From the NCBI GenBank assembly GCA_016210825.1, contig JACQTM010000016.1, positions 1-5,465 on the forward strand: a DNA stretch of 5,465 nucleotides. Reading direction: 5' to 3'. Under the pieces are notes generated by a model. That model was not told the DNA's origin. It saw only the letters and a program-made list of their open reading frames with translations, and did not search any database. This stretch comes from Hyphomicrobiales bacterium. GTDB lineage: Bacteria; Pseudomonadota; Alphaproteobacteria; Rhizobiales; Xanthobacteraceae. Positions 1 through 5,465 of the stretch are shown piece by piece (the stretch's first letter is position 1; every line of letters starts with the position of its first letter). A program made the translations under genes and the position numbers.

Positions 1-131
1 CCTCCCCCATAGGGGGAGGGTCGGCGAGCGAAGCGAAGCCGGGGTGGGGAGTTTCGCCACGCGCTCAATCTCTCTTGACCCCAACCGGCTCCTCGCATTC
101 GCTCAGAGCCGCCCTCCCCTGAAGGGGAGGG
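1..131. repeat. Long imperfect palindromic intergenic repeat upstream of glcE
   Basis: Each end folds on itself: positions 1-8 pair with 12-19 (8 bp, 3-base loop), and 112-119 pair with 124-131 (8 bp, extendable to a 9-bp dyad). The interior arms are also mutually complementary with small gaps: about 22-50 matches the reverse complement of about 78-111, leaving an unpaired centre near 51-77. The pattern of C-rich and G-rich hairpins flanking a cggc...gagcgaa...gccgg core resembles a dispersed intergenic repeat I remember from Bradyrhizobium-like genomes; that identification is from memory. It may begin a few bases before the window. No coding content is supported here, although the frame of glcE stays open through its right half. 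Confidence 0.75.
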
Positions 132-136
132 ATGAA
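112..136 (+). promoter_or_regulatory. Repeat-derived hairpin containing the glcE Shine-Dalgarno
   Basis: The 3' strand of the terminal repeat hairpin (124-131) is GGGGAGGG. It contains GGAGG at 126-130, six bases before the ATG at 137. The ribosome binding site of glcE therefore appears to be donated by the repeat and could be masked when the hairpin 112-131 forms in mRNA. The base pairing and spacing are seen directly; an effect on translation is inference. Confidence 0.5.
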
Positions 137-1369
137 ATGGAAATCATGGCCGACACGCTCAAACCACGTGACAACAAGGACGTCGAAGCGGCGGTGGCAT
201 GGGCGCTGGCGGAGAGCAAGACGCTCGATGTCATCGGCCAGGGAACGAAACACGGCATCGGGCGGCCGAGTCAGTCGGATCTCACCCTGGACATGTCGGG
301 ATTATCCGGCGTCACTCTCTATGAGCCGGATGAGCTCGTGCTCTCGGCGCGCGCCGGAACGCCGATGGCCGAGATCGCGGCGCTTGTGGATGCCAAAGGT
401 CAGGAGCTCGCTTTCGAGCCGATCGACTATGGGGCGATCTTCGGCCGTCCATTGGGTGGCGGCACGCTCGGCGGTGCGCTCGCCGCCAATCTCTCGGGAC
501 CCAGGCGGATCAAGGCCGGCGCCGCACGCGATCATTTTCTTGGGCTGAGCGCCGTCTCCGGCCGCGGCGAGACATTCAAATCGGGCGGACGTGTGGTCAA
601 GAATGTCACCGGCTACGACCTGTGCAAGGTGCTGGCCGGGTCGTTCGGCACGCTCGCCGTGATGACCGACGTCACCGTCAAGACGCTGCCGAAATCCGAG
701 ACGGAAGAAACCGTGCTGCTGACCGGCCTCGACGACGCGGCAGGCGTTGCGGCAATGACGGCCGCAATGGGCTCGTCCTGTGACGTCTCGGGCGCGGTGC
801 ATCTGCCGCGCACTGTCGCCGTGAAAATCAACTCACTTGGCTTGGCCGCTAGGGCGGCTACAGCGCTGCGCGTCGAGGGCGTGCCGCCTTCGGTGAGCCA
901 TCGCCGTAACGCGCTCGTGGCGTTGCTCAAACCGTTTGGTGCGGTTGATACCCTCGATGCCGCGCGCTCGCGCGCATTATGGCAAGCGGTGCGTGACGCA
1001 ATGCCGTTCGCGGCCGAAACAGACGCCGCGCAGCCGCTCTGGCGCATCTCGACAACGCCGGCGCAGGGTGCGGCGCTCGGCGGGCAAATCGTCTCGGCAA
1101 CCGGGGCCGAGATTTTCTACGACTGGGCTGGCGGCCTCCTCTGGCTTCAGCTCGATCCGGCGGATGACGTGGGCGCTGCGGCAATTCGCCGCGCAACAGC
1201 CGATCACGGCGGCCACGCCACACTGATCCGCGCACCCGCCGCAGCCCGTGCCGCAGTCGACGTGTTCGAGCCGCAAGACCCGGGCCTCGCCGCGTTGACC
1301 AAGCGCGTCAAGGACAGTTTCGATCCGAAGGGCATCCTCAATCCCGGACGCATGTGGGCGGGGGTGTGA
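137..1369 (+). CDS. glcE: Glycolate oxidase FAD-binding subunit GlcE
   Basis: GlcE is the second flavoprotein-like subunit of glycolate oxidase (GlcDEF), which oxidises glycolate to glyoxylate and passes electrons through GlcF, probably to the quinone pool. The 410-residue product has an N-terminal PCMH-type FAD-binding domain. Visible blocks are GGGTLGG (107-113), followed by AANLSGPRRIKAGAARDHFLG and RVVKNVTGYDLCK (152-164). The C-terminus carries the FAD-linked oxidase tail motif DPKGILNPG. The length exceeds E. coli GlcE (about 350) but fits alphaproteobacterial members. I chose ATG 137 because GGAGG lies 6 bases upstream. ATG 146 (MADTLKP) is a plausible alternative that better resembles remembered homologues; a GTG at 44 lies inside the repeat and is unlikely. 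glcF follows 3 bases after the stop. The catalytic subunit glcD is not in the window and may lie just upstream. Confidence 0.95.
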   Translation: MEIMADTLKPRDNKDVEAAVAWALAESKTLDVIGQGTKHGIGRPSQSDLTLDMSGLSGVTLYEPDELVLSARAGTPMAEIAALVDAKGQELAFEPIDYGAIFGRPLGGGTLGGALAANLSGPRRIKAGAARDHFLGLSAVSGRGETFKSGGRVVKNVTGYDLCKVLAGSFGTLAVMTDVTVKTLPKSETEETVLLTGLDDAAGVAAMTAAMGSSCDVSGAVHLPRTVAVKINSLGLAARAATALRVEGVPPSVSHRRNALVALLKPFGAVDTLDAARSRALWQAVRDAMPFAAETDAAQPLWRISTTPAQGAALGGQIVSATGAEIFYDWAGGLLWLQLDPADDVGAAAIRRATADHGGHATLIRAPAAARAAVDVFEPQDPGLAALTKRVKDSFDPKGILNPGRMWAGV

Positions 1370-1372
1370 ACG

Positions 1373-2704
1373 GTGCAGACAAACTTTACCCTCACGCAGC
1401 TTGCCAATCCGGATATTGCCGAAGCCGATAAAATCTTGCGCGCTTGCGTGCATTGCGGCTTCTGCACCGCGACCTGCCCGACCTATGTGTTGCTCGGCGA
1501 CGAACTCGATTCCCCGCGCGGCCGCATCTACTTGATCAAGGAGATGCTCGAGCACGGCCGGCCGGCGACGCCCGACGTGGTCAAACATATCGATCGCTGT
1601 CTGTCGTGCCTTGCTTGCATGACGACATGTCCGTCGGGAGTGCATTACATGCATCTCGTCGATCATGCCCGCGCGCATATCGAGGCCACCTACCGGCGGC
1701 CTGCGATCAATCGTGCGCTGCGCGCGATCCTTGTCTGGTTGCTGCCAAATCCTTCGCGACTTCGTCTCGCTCTGATCGCGGGACTGGTCGGTAAGCCGTT
1801 CGCTCCGCTCTTCGCGCTGCTCGGTCTCAAACCGATCGCGGCCATGCTTCGTCTCGCGCCCGCCACGCTGCCGGCGCGGCCGCGTTCGCCGGGACGGCAG
1901 GTTTTTGCCGCGCAAGGGCGGCGAATCGGGCGCGTCGCAGTGCTCTCCGGCTGCGCCAACCAGGTGCTGGCACCATCGATCAACGCGGCAACGATCCGCG
2001 TTCTCACGCGTTATGGGATCGAAGTGGTGCTGGCTGCGGGCGAGACCTGTTGCGGCTCGCTTACGCATCACATGGGCCGCGAGCACGAGGCATTGCTGTC
2101 GGCAAGATCGAACGTCGATGCCTGGATGCGCGAGATTGAAGGCGAGGGGCTCAATGCCATTGTGGTCACGGCCTCGGGCTGCGGGACCACGATCAAGGAC
2201 TACGGTTTCATGCTGCGGGGCGACAATGCCTATGCCGCCAAGGCGGCCAGGGTCGCCTCCCTCGCCCGGGATGTGAGCGAGTACCTTTACACGCTCAAGG
2301 GTCTCGCCGCCGCCCGGTCTACCGGTTTAGTGGTCGCCTACCACGCTGCGTGTTCGCTGCAGCATGGGCAAAAAATCGTGCGTCAACCAAAGGAATTACT
2401 TTCCAAACTGGGCTTCGTAGTCAAAGATATACCCGAGGGGCATTTATGTTGCGGTTCGGCGGGGACTTTCAACATTCTCGAAGCAGAGATTGCGGGACGA
2501 CTGCGAGACCGTAAGATTGCGCGAATCGCGACGCTCAAGCCTGATGTAATCGCGGCCGGAAATATCGGTTGTATTGCGCAGATTGGCGCCGGAACGGCGA
2601 TCCCCATCGTGCACCCGGTGGAGCTGGTGGACTGGGCGACGGGAGGGCCAATTCCGGAGGTTTTACAGAGTGATAGGGCCGCCGTGGCGCAAGGCTCGAA
2701 TTGA
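1373..2704 (+). CDS. glcF: Glycolate oxidase iron-sulfur subunit GlcF
   Basis: GlcF is the electron-transfer subunit of glycolate oxidase, moving electrons from the flavin subunits towards the membrane respiratory chain. The 443-residue protein has two 4Fe-4S ferredoxin motifs: CVHCGFCTATCP (Cys25, 28, 31, 35) and CLSCLACMTTCP (Cys76, 79, 82, 86). Two cysteine-rich CCG domains follow, each with the CX31CCG pattern: Cys194 with Cys226-Cys227, and Cys327 with Cys359-Cys360; further cysteines are at 270 and 400. A hydrophobic stretch at about 118-165 may help membrane association. No key cysteine is visibly missing. The start is GTG at 1373, three bases after the glcE stop. The G-rich end of glcE supplies only a weak ribosome site, so coupling to glcE translation is likely. 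The N-terminus (QTNFTL) matches remembered GlcF proteins, supporting this start. Confidence 0.97.
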   Translation: MQTNFTLTQLANPDIAEADKILRACVHCGFCTATCPTYVLLGDELDSPRGRIYLIKEMLEHGRPATPDVVKHIDRCLSCLACMTTCPSGVHYMHLVDHARAHIEATYRRPAINRALRAILVWLLPNPSRLRLALIAGLVGKPFAPLFALLGLKPIAAMLRLAPATLPARPRSPGRQVFAAQGRRIGRVAVLSGCANQVLAPSINAATIRVLTRYGIEVVLAAGETCCGSLTHHMGREHEALLSARSNVDAWMREIEGEGLNAIVVTASGCGTTIKDYGFMLRGDNAYAAKAARVASLARDVSEYLYTLKGLAAARSTGLVVAYHAACSLQHGQKIVRQPKELLSKLGFVVKDIPEGHLCCGSAGTFNILEAEIAGRLRDRKIARIATLKPDVIAAGNIGCIAQIGAGTAIPIVHPVELVDWATGGPIPEVLQSDRAAVAQGSN

Positions 2705-2712
2705 GCGACATT

Positions 2713-2727
2713 CGACTGCGGCAGTCG
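2713..2727 (+). other. Small hairpin just after glcF
   Basis: CGACTG (2713-2718) and CAGTCG (2722-2727) form a perfect 6-bp stem with a CGG loop, nine bases after the glcF stop. No T-run follows, so it does not look like an intrinsic terminator. It could protect the 3' end of a processed glcEF message or reduce read-through into the next gene. It may also be chance. Confidence 0.35.
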
Positions 2728-2754
2728 GTGTGGTATCCAGGGGATAGCCGAAAC

Positions 2755-2769
2755 GATCGGAGGACGATC
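2755..2769 (+). promoter_or_regulatory. Ribosome binding site in a hairpin loop before the lysine-rich gene
   Basis: GATCG (2755-2759) and CGATC (2765-2769) are perfect complements flanking GAGGA, directly before the ATG at 2770. The Shine-Dalgarno GGAGG (2759-2763) is six bases from the start and mostly in the loop. The strong, well-spaced site fixes the start at 2770 rather than at the TTG at 2701. Whether the 5-bp stem forms or matters in vivo is unknown. Confidence 0.5.
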
Positions 2770-3183
2770 ATGGCGAAGAAGTCGAAAAAGTCGAAAAAGG
2801 GAAAGAAGGCGAAAAAGCTCAAGAAAATGAAGGCCGCCTCGCGCAAGAAGAAGGGTGCGAAAAAGGCCTCGAAGAAACGCGCCGTCGGCAAGAAAAAGGC
2901 GGCGAGGAAGAAGTCAGCGGCGAAGAAGCCAGCCGCGGCGAAGCCTGCGGCCCCGGCTCCAAAGCCGATGATGCCCGCGCCGAAGCCGTTCACGCCGGCG
3001 CCGATGCCGCGTCCCGCGCCCCCCATGGGCGCGCCGGCGCCGCGGCCGAGCACGCCGTCGTCCGCGCCGTCGTCAACGCCGGGCTTCTCGCGACCCGCGC
3101 CGTTCTCGCCGTCGCCGGGCGGATATCGGGCTCCCGGTACAGAAGGTGGTTATGGCCAGAAGAAGGACGACGAAAACAAGTAG
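2770..3183 (+). CDS. Lysine-rich, histone-H1-tail-like small protein of unknown function
   Basis: I do not recognise a named family. The 137-residue product has three compositional zones. Residues 1-53 hold 27 lysines and 3 arginines, opening with six tandem x-K-K triplets (residues 2-19). Residues about 54-110 are Pro/Ala-rich with repeated PAPKP-like units. The tail is Gly/Ser/Pro-rich and ends in a short charged segment, KKDDENK. No folded domain, signal peptide or membrane segment is seen. Eukaryotic H1 tails and bacterial H1-like proteins look similar, so binding to DNA, RNA or another polyanion is plausible but inferred only from charge. A strong Shine-Dalgarno (GGAGG, 6-base spacer) supports translation. 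The gene lies 65 bases after glcF, and its last 32 bases overlap aceB in another frame, suggesting coupled translation. The low complexity makes homology-based naming unreliable. Confidence 0.75.
   Translation: MAKKSKKSKKGKKAKKLKKMKAASRKKKGAKKASKKRAVGKKKAARKKSAAKKPAAAKPAAPAPKPMMPAPKPFTPAPMPRPAPPMGAPAPRPSTPSSAPSSTPGFSRPAPFSPSPGGYRAPGTEGGYGQKKDDENK
2773..2826 (+). repeat. Six degenerate 9-bp tandem units encoding x-K-K
   Basis: Six consecutive 9-base units follow the start codon: gcgaagaag, tcgaaaaag (twice), ggaaagaag, gcgaaaaag and ctcaagaaa. They encode AKK, SKK, SKK, GKK, AKK and LKK. Two adjacent units are identical at the DNA level, suggesting growth by local duplication. The unit length is a multiple of three, so copy-number change would keep the frame. 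Confidence 0.7.
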
Positions 3184-5080
3184 AGCAAAGCGCAAGGCGA
3201 GCACGGCGCGCCCGCGCCCCAAAGCAGGAACGACGCCAGGGGCGAAGGGTCGCGGCAAATCGAGACGGTCGGCGGCGAAAACGAAATCCGTTGGCAGAAT
3301 TTCGGCCGCGAAGTTCCGGAAATCTCCCCGCAGCAAGGCCGCGCCGCATCCCGGCGCGGCCCGCAAGGCGCAAAAGGCGCGTACGTCGCGCGGCTTGATT
3401 GCCGCGCGCGCCGGTAAGCCTCATGCGACCGCAGGCACGGCGAAGCGTCCGCGCGCGCCGTTCGCCGTCCGGACCGCCGTGCGCACGACAACTCCAGTCG
3501 TGTCCGGCGTCGCCATCCAGGGGGCAATGGGACCGCGTTACGCCGAGGTACTCACCGCGCGGGCACTTGCCTTCCTGGCCGACCTGCATCGACGCTTCGA
3601 TCGCAAGCGCAAGCAACTGCTGGCGGCGCGCAAAGTTCAGCAGCAGCGGTACGATGCCGGAGCGCTCCCGGATTTTCTTGTCGAGACCCAGCACATCCGC
3701 GAGGGCGACTGGAAAATTGCGTCGATCCCCAATGATCTGCTTGACCGGCGCGTCGAGATCACGGGTCCGGTCGACCGCAAGATGATCGTCAACGCGCTTA
3801 ATTCCGGCGCCAAGGTCTTCATGGCGGACTTCGAGGACGCCAATTCGCCGACCTGGGCGAATAATCTCGAAGGCCAGATCAATCTGAAGGATCGCTGGTC
3901 CGGGAAAATCGACTTCATCGAGCGAATGACCAGCAAGAGCTACCGGGTCAAGCACCGGCCGGCGGTCATGATCGTGCGCCCGCGCGGCTGGCATCTCGAC
4001 GAGGTGCACCTGAGCGTGGACGGTGAGCCGATCGCCGGGGCGCTGTTCGATTTCGGCCTCTATCTTTTCCACAATCACAGGGCGCTGAAAGCCAAGGGCA
4101 CGGGCCCCTATTTCTACCTCCCGAAACTCGAAACCCATTTGGAAGCCCGCCTGTGGAACGACGTTTTCGACCATGCTCAGAAAAAACTCGGCATGACGAA
4201 AGGCACGATCAAGGCGACGGTACTGATCGAGACGCTGCCCGCGGCTTTCGAGATGGACGAAATCCTCTACGAGTTGCGTGACCACATCACCGGGCTCAAT
4301 GCGGGGCGCTGGGACTACATCTTTTCGTTCATTAAGAAATTCGCGAAGAACCCAAACTATGTCCTGCCCGACCGTGGCCAGGTGGTAATGGGAAAAGCTT
4401 TCCTCGGCGCCTATGCGGCGCTCCTGGTGAAGACCTGTCACCGCCGCGGCGCCTTCGCCATGGGCGGCATGGCGGCGCAGATTCCCGTCAAGGGCGACGC
4501 TGCCGCCAACAAGACGGCCTTCGCGAAGGTGCAGGCCGACAAGGAGCGCGAGGTGCGCGAAGGCCATGACGGCACCTGGGTGGCGCACCCGGCGCTGGTG
4601 CCGGTGGCGAAGGAAGTCTTCGACCGGCTGATGCCGGGGCCCAATCAGCTCGGCAAGCTACGCGCCGATGTACAAGTGACGCGCGACCAACTCCTGCAAT
4701 TGCACGACGGCACGAAGACCGAGGAAGGCTTCCGCCTCAACATTCGCGTCGGCGTGCAATATATCGAGGCATGGTTGTCTGGCCGCGGCGCGGTGCCGAT
4801 CTACAATCTGATGGAGGATGCCGCGACTGCGGAAATCTCCCGCGCGCAAATCTGGCAATGGCTGAAATATGGCGCGACGCTCGATACTGGCGTGAAGGTC
4901 ACATCCGAATTTTTCGACCGCGCGCTGAAGGAGGAGATGGAACGCGTCAAGACCGAAATCGGCGCGAAAGCCTTCGCTGCTGGCCGCTTCCCCGAGGCGA
5001 TCAAGCTGTTCCGCGATATCTCCGTCGCCGGCGAATTCGCCGAGTTCCTGACCATTCCGGCGTACAAGCTGATTGTTTGA
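3152..5080 (+). CDS. aceB: Malate synthase A with a basic N-terminal extension
   Basis: Malate synthase condenses glyoxylate with acetyl-CoA to give malate and CoA, here using the glyoxylate made by GlcDEF. Of 642 residues, about 118-642 form a complete A-type enzyme. Visible motifs are MADFEDANSPTW (224-235), RPRGWH (276-281), IETLPAAFE around Glu360, the family signature RDHITGLNAGRWDYIF (376-391), and NLMEDAATAEISR with the probable catalytic base Asp556. By family analogy Glu360 and Asp388 are likely Mg ligands. Residues 1-117 are an Arg/Lys/Ala/Pro-rich tract with about 36 basic and no acidic residues, absent from ordinary members of about 530 residues. ATG 3152 has AAGG five bases upstream and is preferred over GTG 3146. 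No ATG occurs between it and codon 126, but TTG 3395 or GTG 3479 could give a shorter protein. The first 32 bases overlap the lysine-rich gene in a different frame. Confidence 0.93.
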   Translation: MARRRTTKTSRAKRKASTARPRPKAGTTPGAKGRGKSRRSAAKTKSVGRISAAKFRKSPRSKAAPHPGAARKAQKARTSRGLIAARAGKPHATAGTAKRPRAPFAVRTAVRTTTPVVSGVAIQGAMGPRYAEVLTARALAFLADLHRRFDRKRKQLLAARKVQQQRYDAGALPDFLVETQHIREGDWKIASIPNDLLDRRVEITGPVDRKMIVNALNSGAKVFMADFEDANSPTWANNLEGQINLKDRWSGKIDFIERMTSKSYRVKHRPAVMIVRPRGWHLDEVHLSVDGEPIAGALFDFGLYLFHNHRALKAKGTGPYFYLPKLETHLEARLWNDVFDHAQKKLGMTKGTIKATVLIETLPAAFEMDEILYELRDHITGLNAGRWDYIFSFIKKFAKNPNYVLPDRGQVVMGKAFLGAYAALLVKTCHRRGAFAMGGMAAQIPVKGDAAANKTAFAKVQADKEREVREGHDGTWVAHPALVPVAKEVFDRLMPGPNQLGKLRADVQVTRDQLLQLHDGTKTEEGFRLNIRVGVQYIEAWLSGRGAVPIYNLMEDAATAEISRAQIWQWLKYGATLDTGVKVTSEFFDRALKEEMERVKTEIGAKAFAAGRFPEAIKLFRDISVAGEFAEFLTIPAYKLIV

Positions 5081-5129
5081 ACTTCGCGGGACGTGAGCCG
5101 TCACAAGTCCTCTGTCTCGTCATCTTGAA

Positions 5130-5142
5130 TTCGTGCCACGAA
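5130..5142. other. 13-bp perfect dyad after aceB
   Basis: TTCGTG (5130-5135) and CACGAA (5137-5142) are symmetric around a single C. As DNA this is operator-like. As RNA it could form only a short TTCG/CGAA stem with loop TGCCA, followed by ATTTT, which would be at most a weak terminator. No neighbouring promoter is evident to settle its role. Confidence 0.35.
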
Positions 5143-5154
5143 ATTTTCGCGCCT

Positions 5155-5178
5155 TAATCCTGCCGCACTCTAGGATTA
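5155..5178 (+). terminator. Possible weak stem-loop terminator downstream of aceB
   Basis: TAATCCT (5155-5161) and AGGATTA (5172-5178) form a perfect 7-bp stem with a 10-base loop, followed by an A/T-rich stretch (5179-5190). The stem is A/T-rich and there is no clean T-run, so terminator activity is doubtful. It is the best-placed candidate after the aceB stop; 5081-5129 shows nothing recognisable. Confidence 0.25.
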
Positions 5179-5191
5179 TATTCACATTTAT

Positions 5192-5465
5192 CCCGCCCCG
5201 GCACCAAGGGGCGTAACGCGTACGTCACGAGACGCGGGGCGGGGAGCGGTGGCCGCAGGGCGCGTCAAGACGTGGCGCGCAAGGCGGAGGCCCAAGCCGT
5301 GGCATCCCGCCTGGAGTGCGGTCCGGGCAGTAGCGGTGGATTGGTTCACTGTGTCCACCGGGGGCGAACACGGAGCATGCCTCTAACCCCGCGCGCGGAA
5401 CGCCGATGCAATCGGCTTTCGGTGGCGACTACGCTCGTGTGGTTTTTCACAAACCACCACACGAG
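5192..5465 (+). repeat. Structured dispersed intergenic element, running past the window end
   Basis: This G/C-rich, gene-free stretch holds a series of perfect short inverted repeats: 5192-5200 with 5235-5243 (9 bp), 5260-5264 with 5276-5280, 5334-5340 with 5354-5360 (7 bp), 5402-5407 with 5411-5416 (6 bp, 3-base loop), and 5434-5442 with 5457-5465 (9 bp). Word order such as ggcggaggcc..agccgtgg, then ccaccgggggcgaacacgg, then taaccccgcgcgcggaacgccg resembles a repeat I remember between genes in Bradyrhizobium-type genomes. That is memory, not a search. No open frame has coding character. It may be a mobile or palindromic repeat or a structured RNA; boundaries are uncertain and the right end is cut. 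Confidence 0.6.
5434..5465 (+). other. Terminal hairpin of the downstream element
   Basis: CTCGTGTGG (5434-5442) pairs perfectly with CCACACGAG (5457-5465), the last bases of the window. An inner TTT/AAA pairing is possible across a CCA bulge. The loop side has TTTTT at 5443-5447. Bases after 5465 are needed to tell whether a T-run follows and makes this a terminator. Confidence 0.5.

Noticed and set aside
44..136. Extended N-terminus for glcE from GTG 44
   Set aside because: The extra 31 codons are repeat sequence, do not resemble GlcE N-termini, and GTG 44 has no good ribosome site apart from chance G-runs.
977..2086. Minus-strand open frame of 369 codons across glcE and glcF
   Set aside because: It is antisense to two clearly conserved genes and shows no motif; its His/Arg-rich composition is typical of a shadow frame.
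2701..2769. TTG start at 2701 for the lysine-rich gene, overlapping the glcF stop
   Set aside because: The 23 added residues are unlike the rest of the protein, and ATG 2770 has a strong GGAGG at ideal spacing.
2705..2769. Sigma-70-type promoter between glcF and the lysine-rich gene
   Set aside because: No convincing -35/-10 pair with proper spacing could be identified in the 65 bases.
2990..4588. Long open frame of 532 codons on the minus strand opposite the lysine-rich gene and aceB
   Set aside because: It lies antisense to the conserved malate synthase core, has no recognisable domain, and is expected from high GC content on the opposite strand of a biased gene.
4771..5157. Plus-strand open frame running over the aceB end into the spacer
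   Set aside because: It is mostly inside aceB in another frame and has no recognisable content or convincing start.
5192..5465. CRISPR array or tRNA/rRNA gene in the downstream spacer
   Set aside because: There are no regularly spaced direct repeats, no tRNA cloverleaf with conserved TψC or anticodon arms, and no rRNA-like segments; the inverted repeats are all different.

Overview
The window reads as a piece of a high-GC alphaproteobacterial chromosome, most likely Hyphomicrobiales (Rhizobiales) of the Bradyrhizobium/Rhodopseudomonas/Xanthobacteraceae type. The evidence is strong G/C third-position bias, the sequence character of the GlcE and GlcF proteins, and intergenic repeats at both ends that resemble dispersed repeats I remember from Bradyrhizobium-like genomes. 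No database search was possible, so the taxon call is inference.

Layout: all four genes lie on the + strand. Positions 1-131 are a long imperfect palindromic intergenic repeat. Next come glcE (137-1369, FAD-binding subunit of glycolate oxidase) and, after 3 bases, glcF (1373-2704, iron-sulfur subunit). After a 65-base gap containing two small hairpins comes a small lysine-rich, histone-H1-tail-like protein of unknown function (2770-3183). Its last 32 bases overlap the start of a malate synthase of the A class (aceB, 3152-5080). This malate synthase carries an unusual N-terminal extension of about 117 residues, very basic and with no acidic residues. Positions 5081-5465 hold no gene: first two small dyads, then a structured element that appears to continue past the window end.

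How the genes fit together: glycolate oxidase (GlcD, probably encoded upstream outside the window, with GlcE and GlcF) oxidises glycolate to glyoxylate. Malate synthase then condenses glyoxylate with acetyl-CoA to give malate. The cluster is thus a glycolate-to-malate assimilation module. It resembles the E. coli glc operon in logic but uses an A-type malate synthase rather than the G type. The least conventional part is the pair of basic, low-complexity tracts: a free lysine-rich protein and, translationally overlapping it in another frame, a basic tail on a metabolic enzyme.
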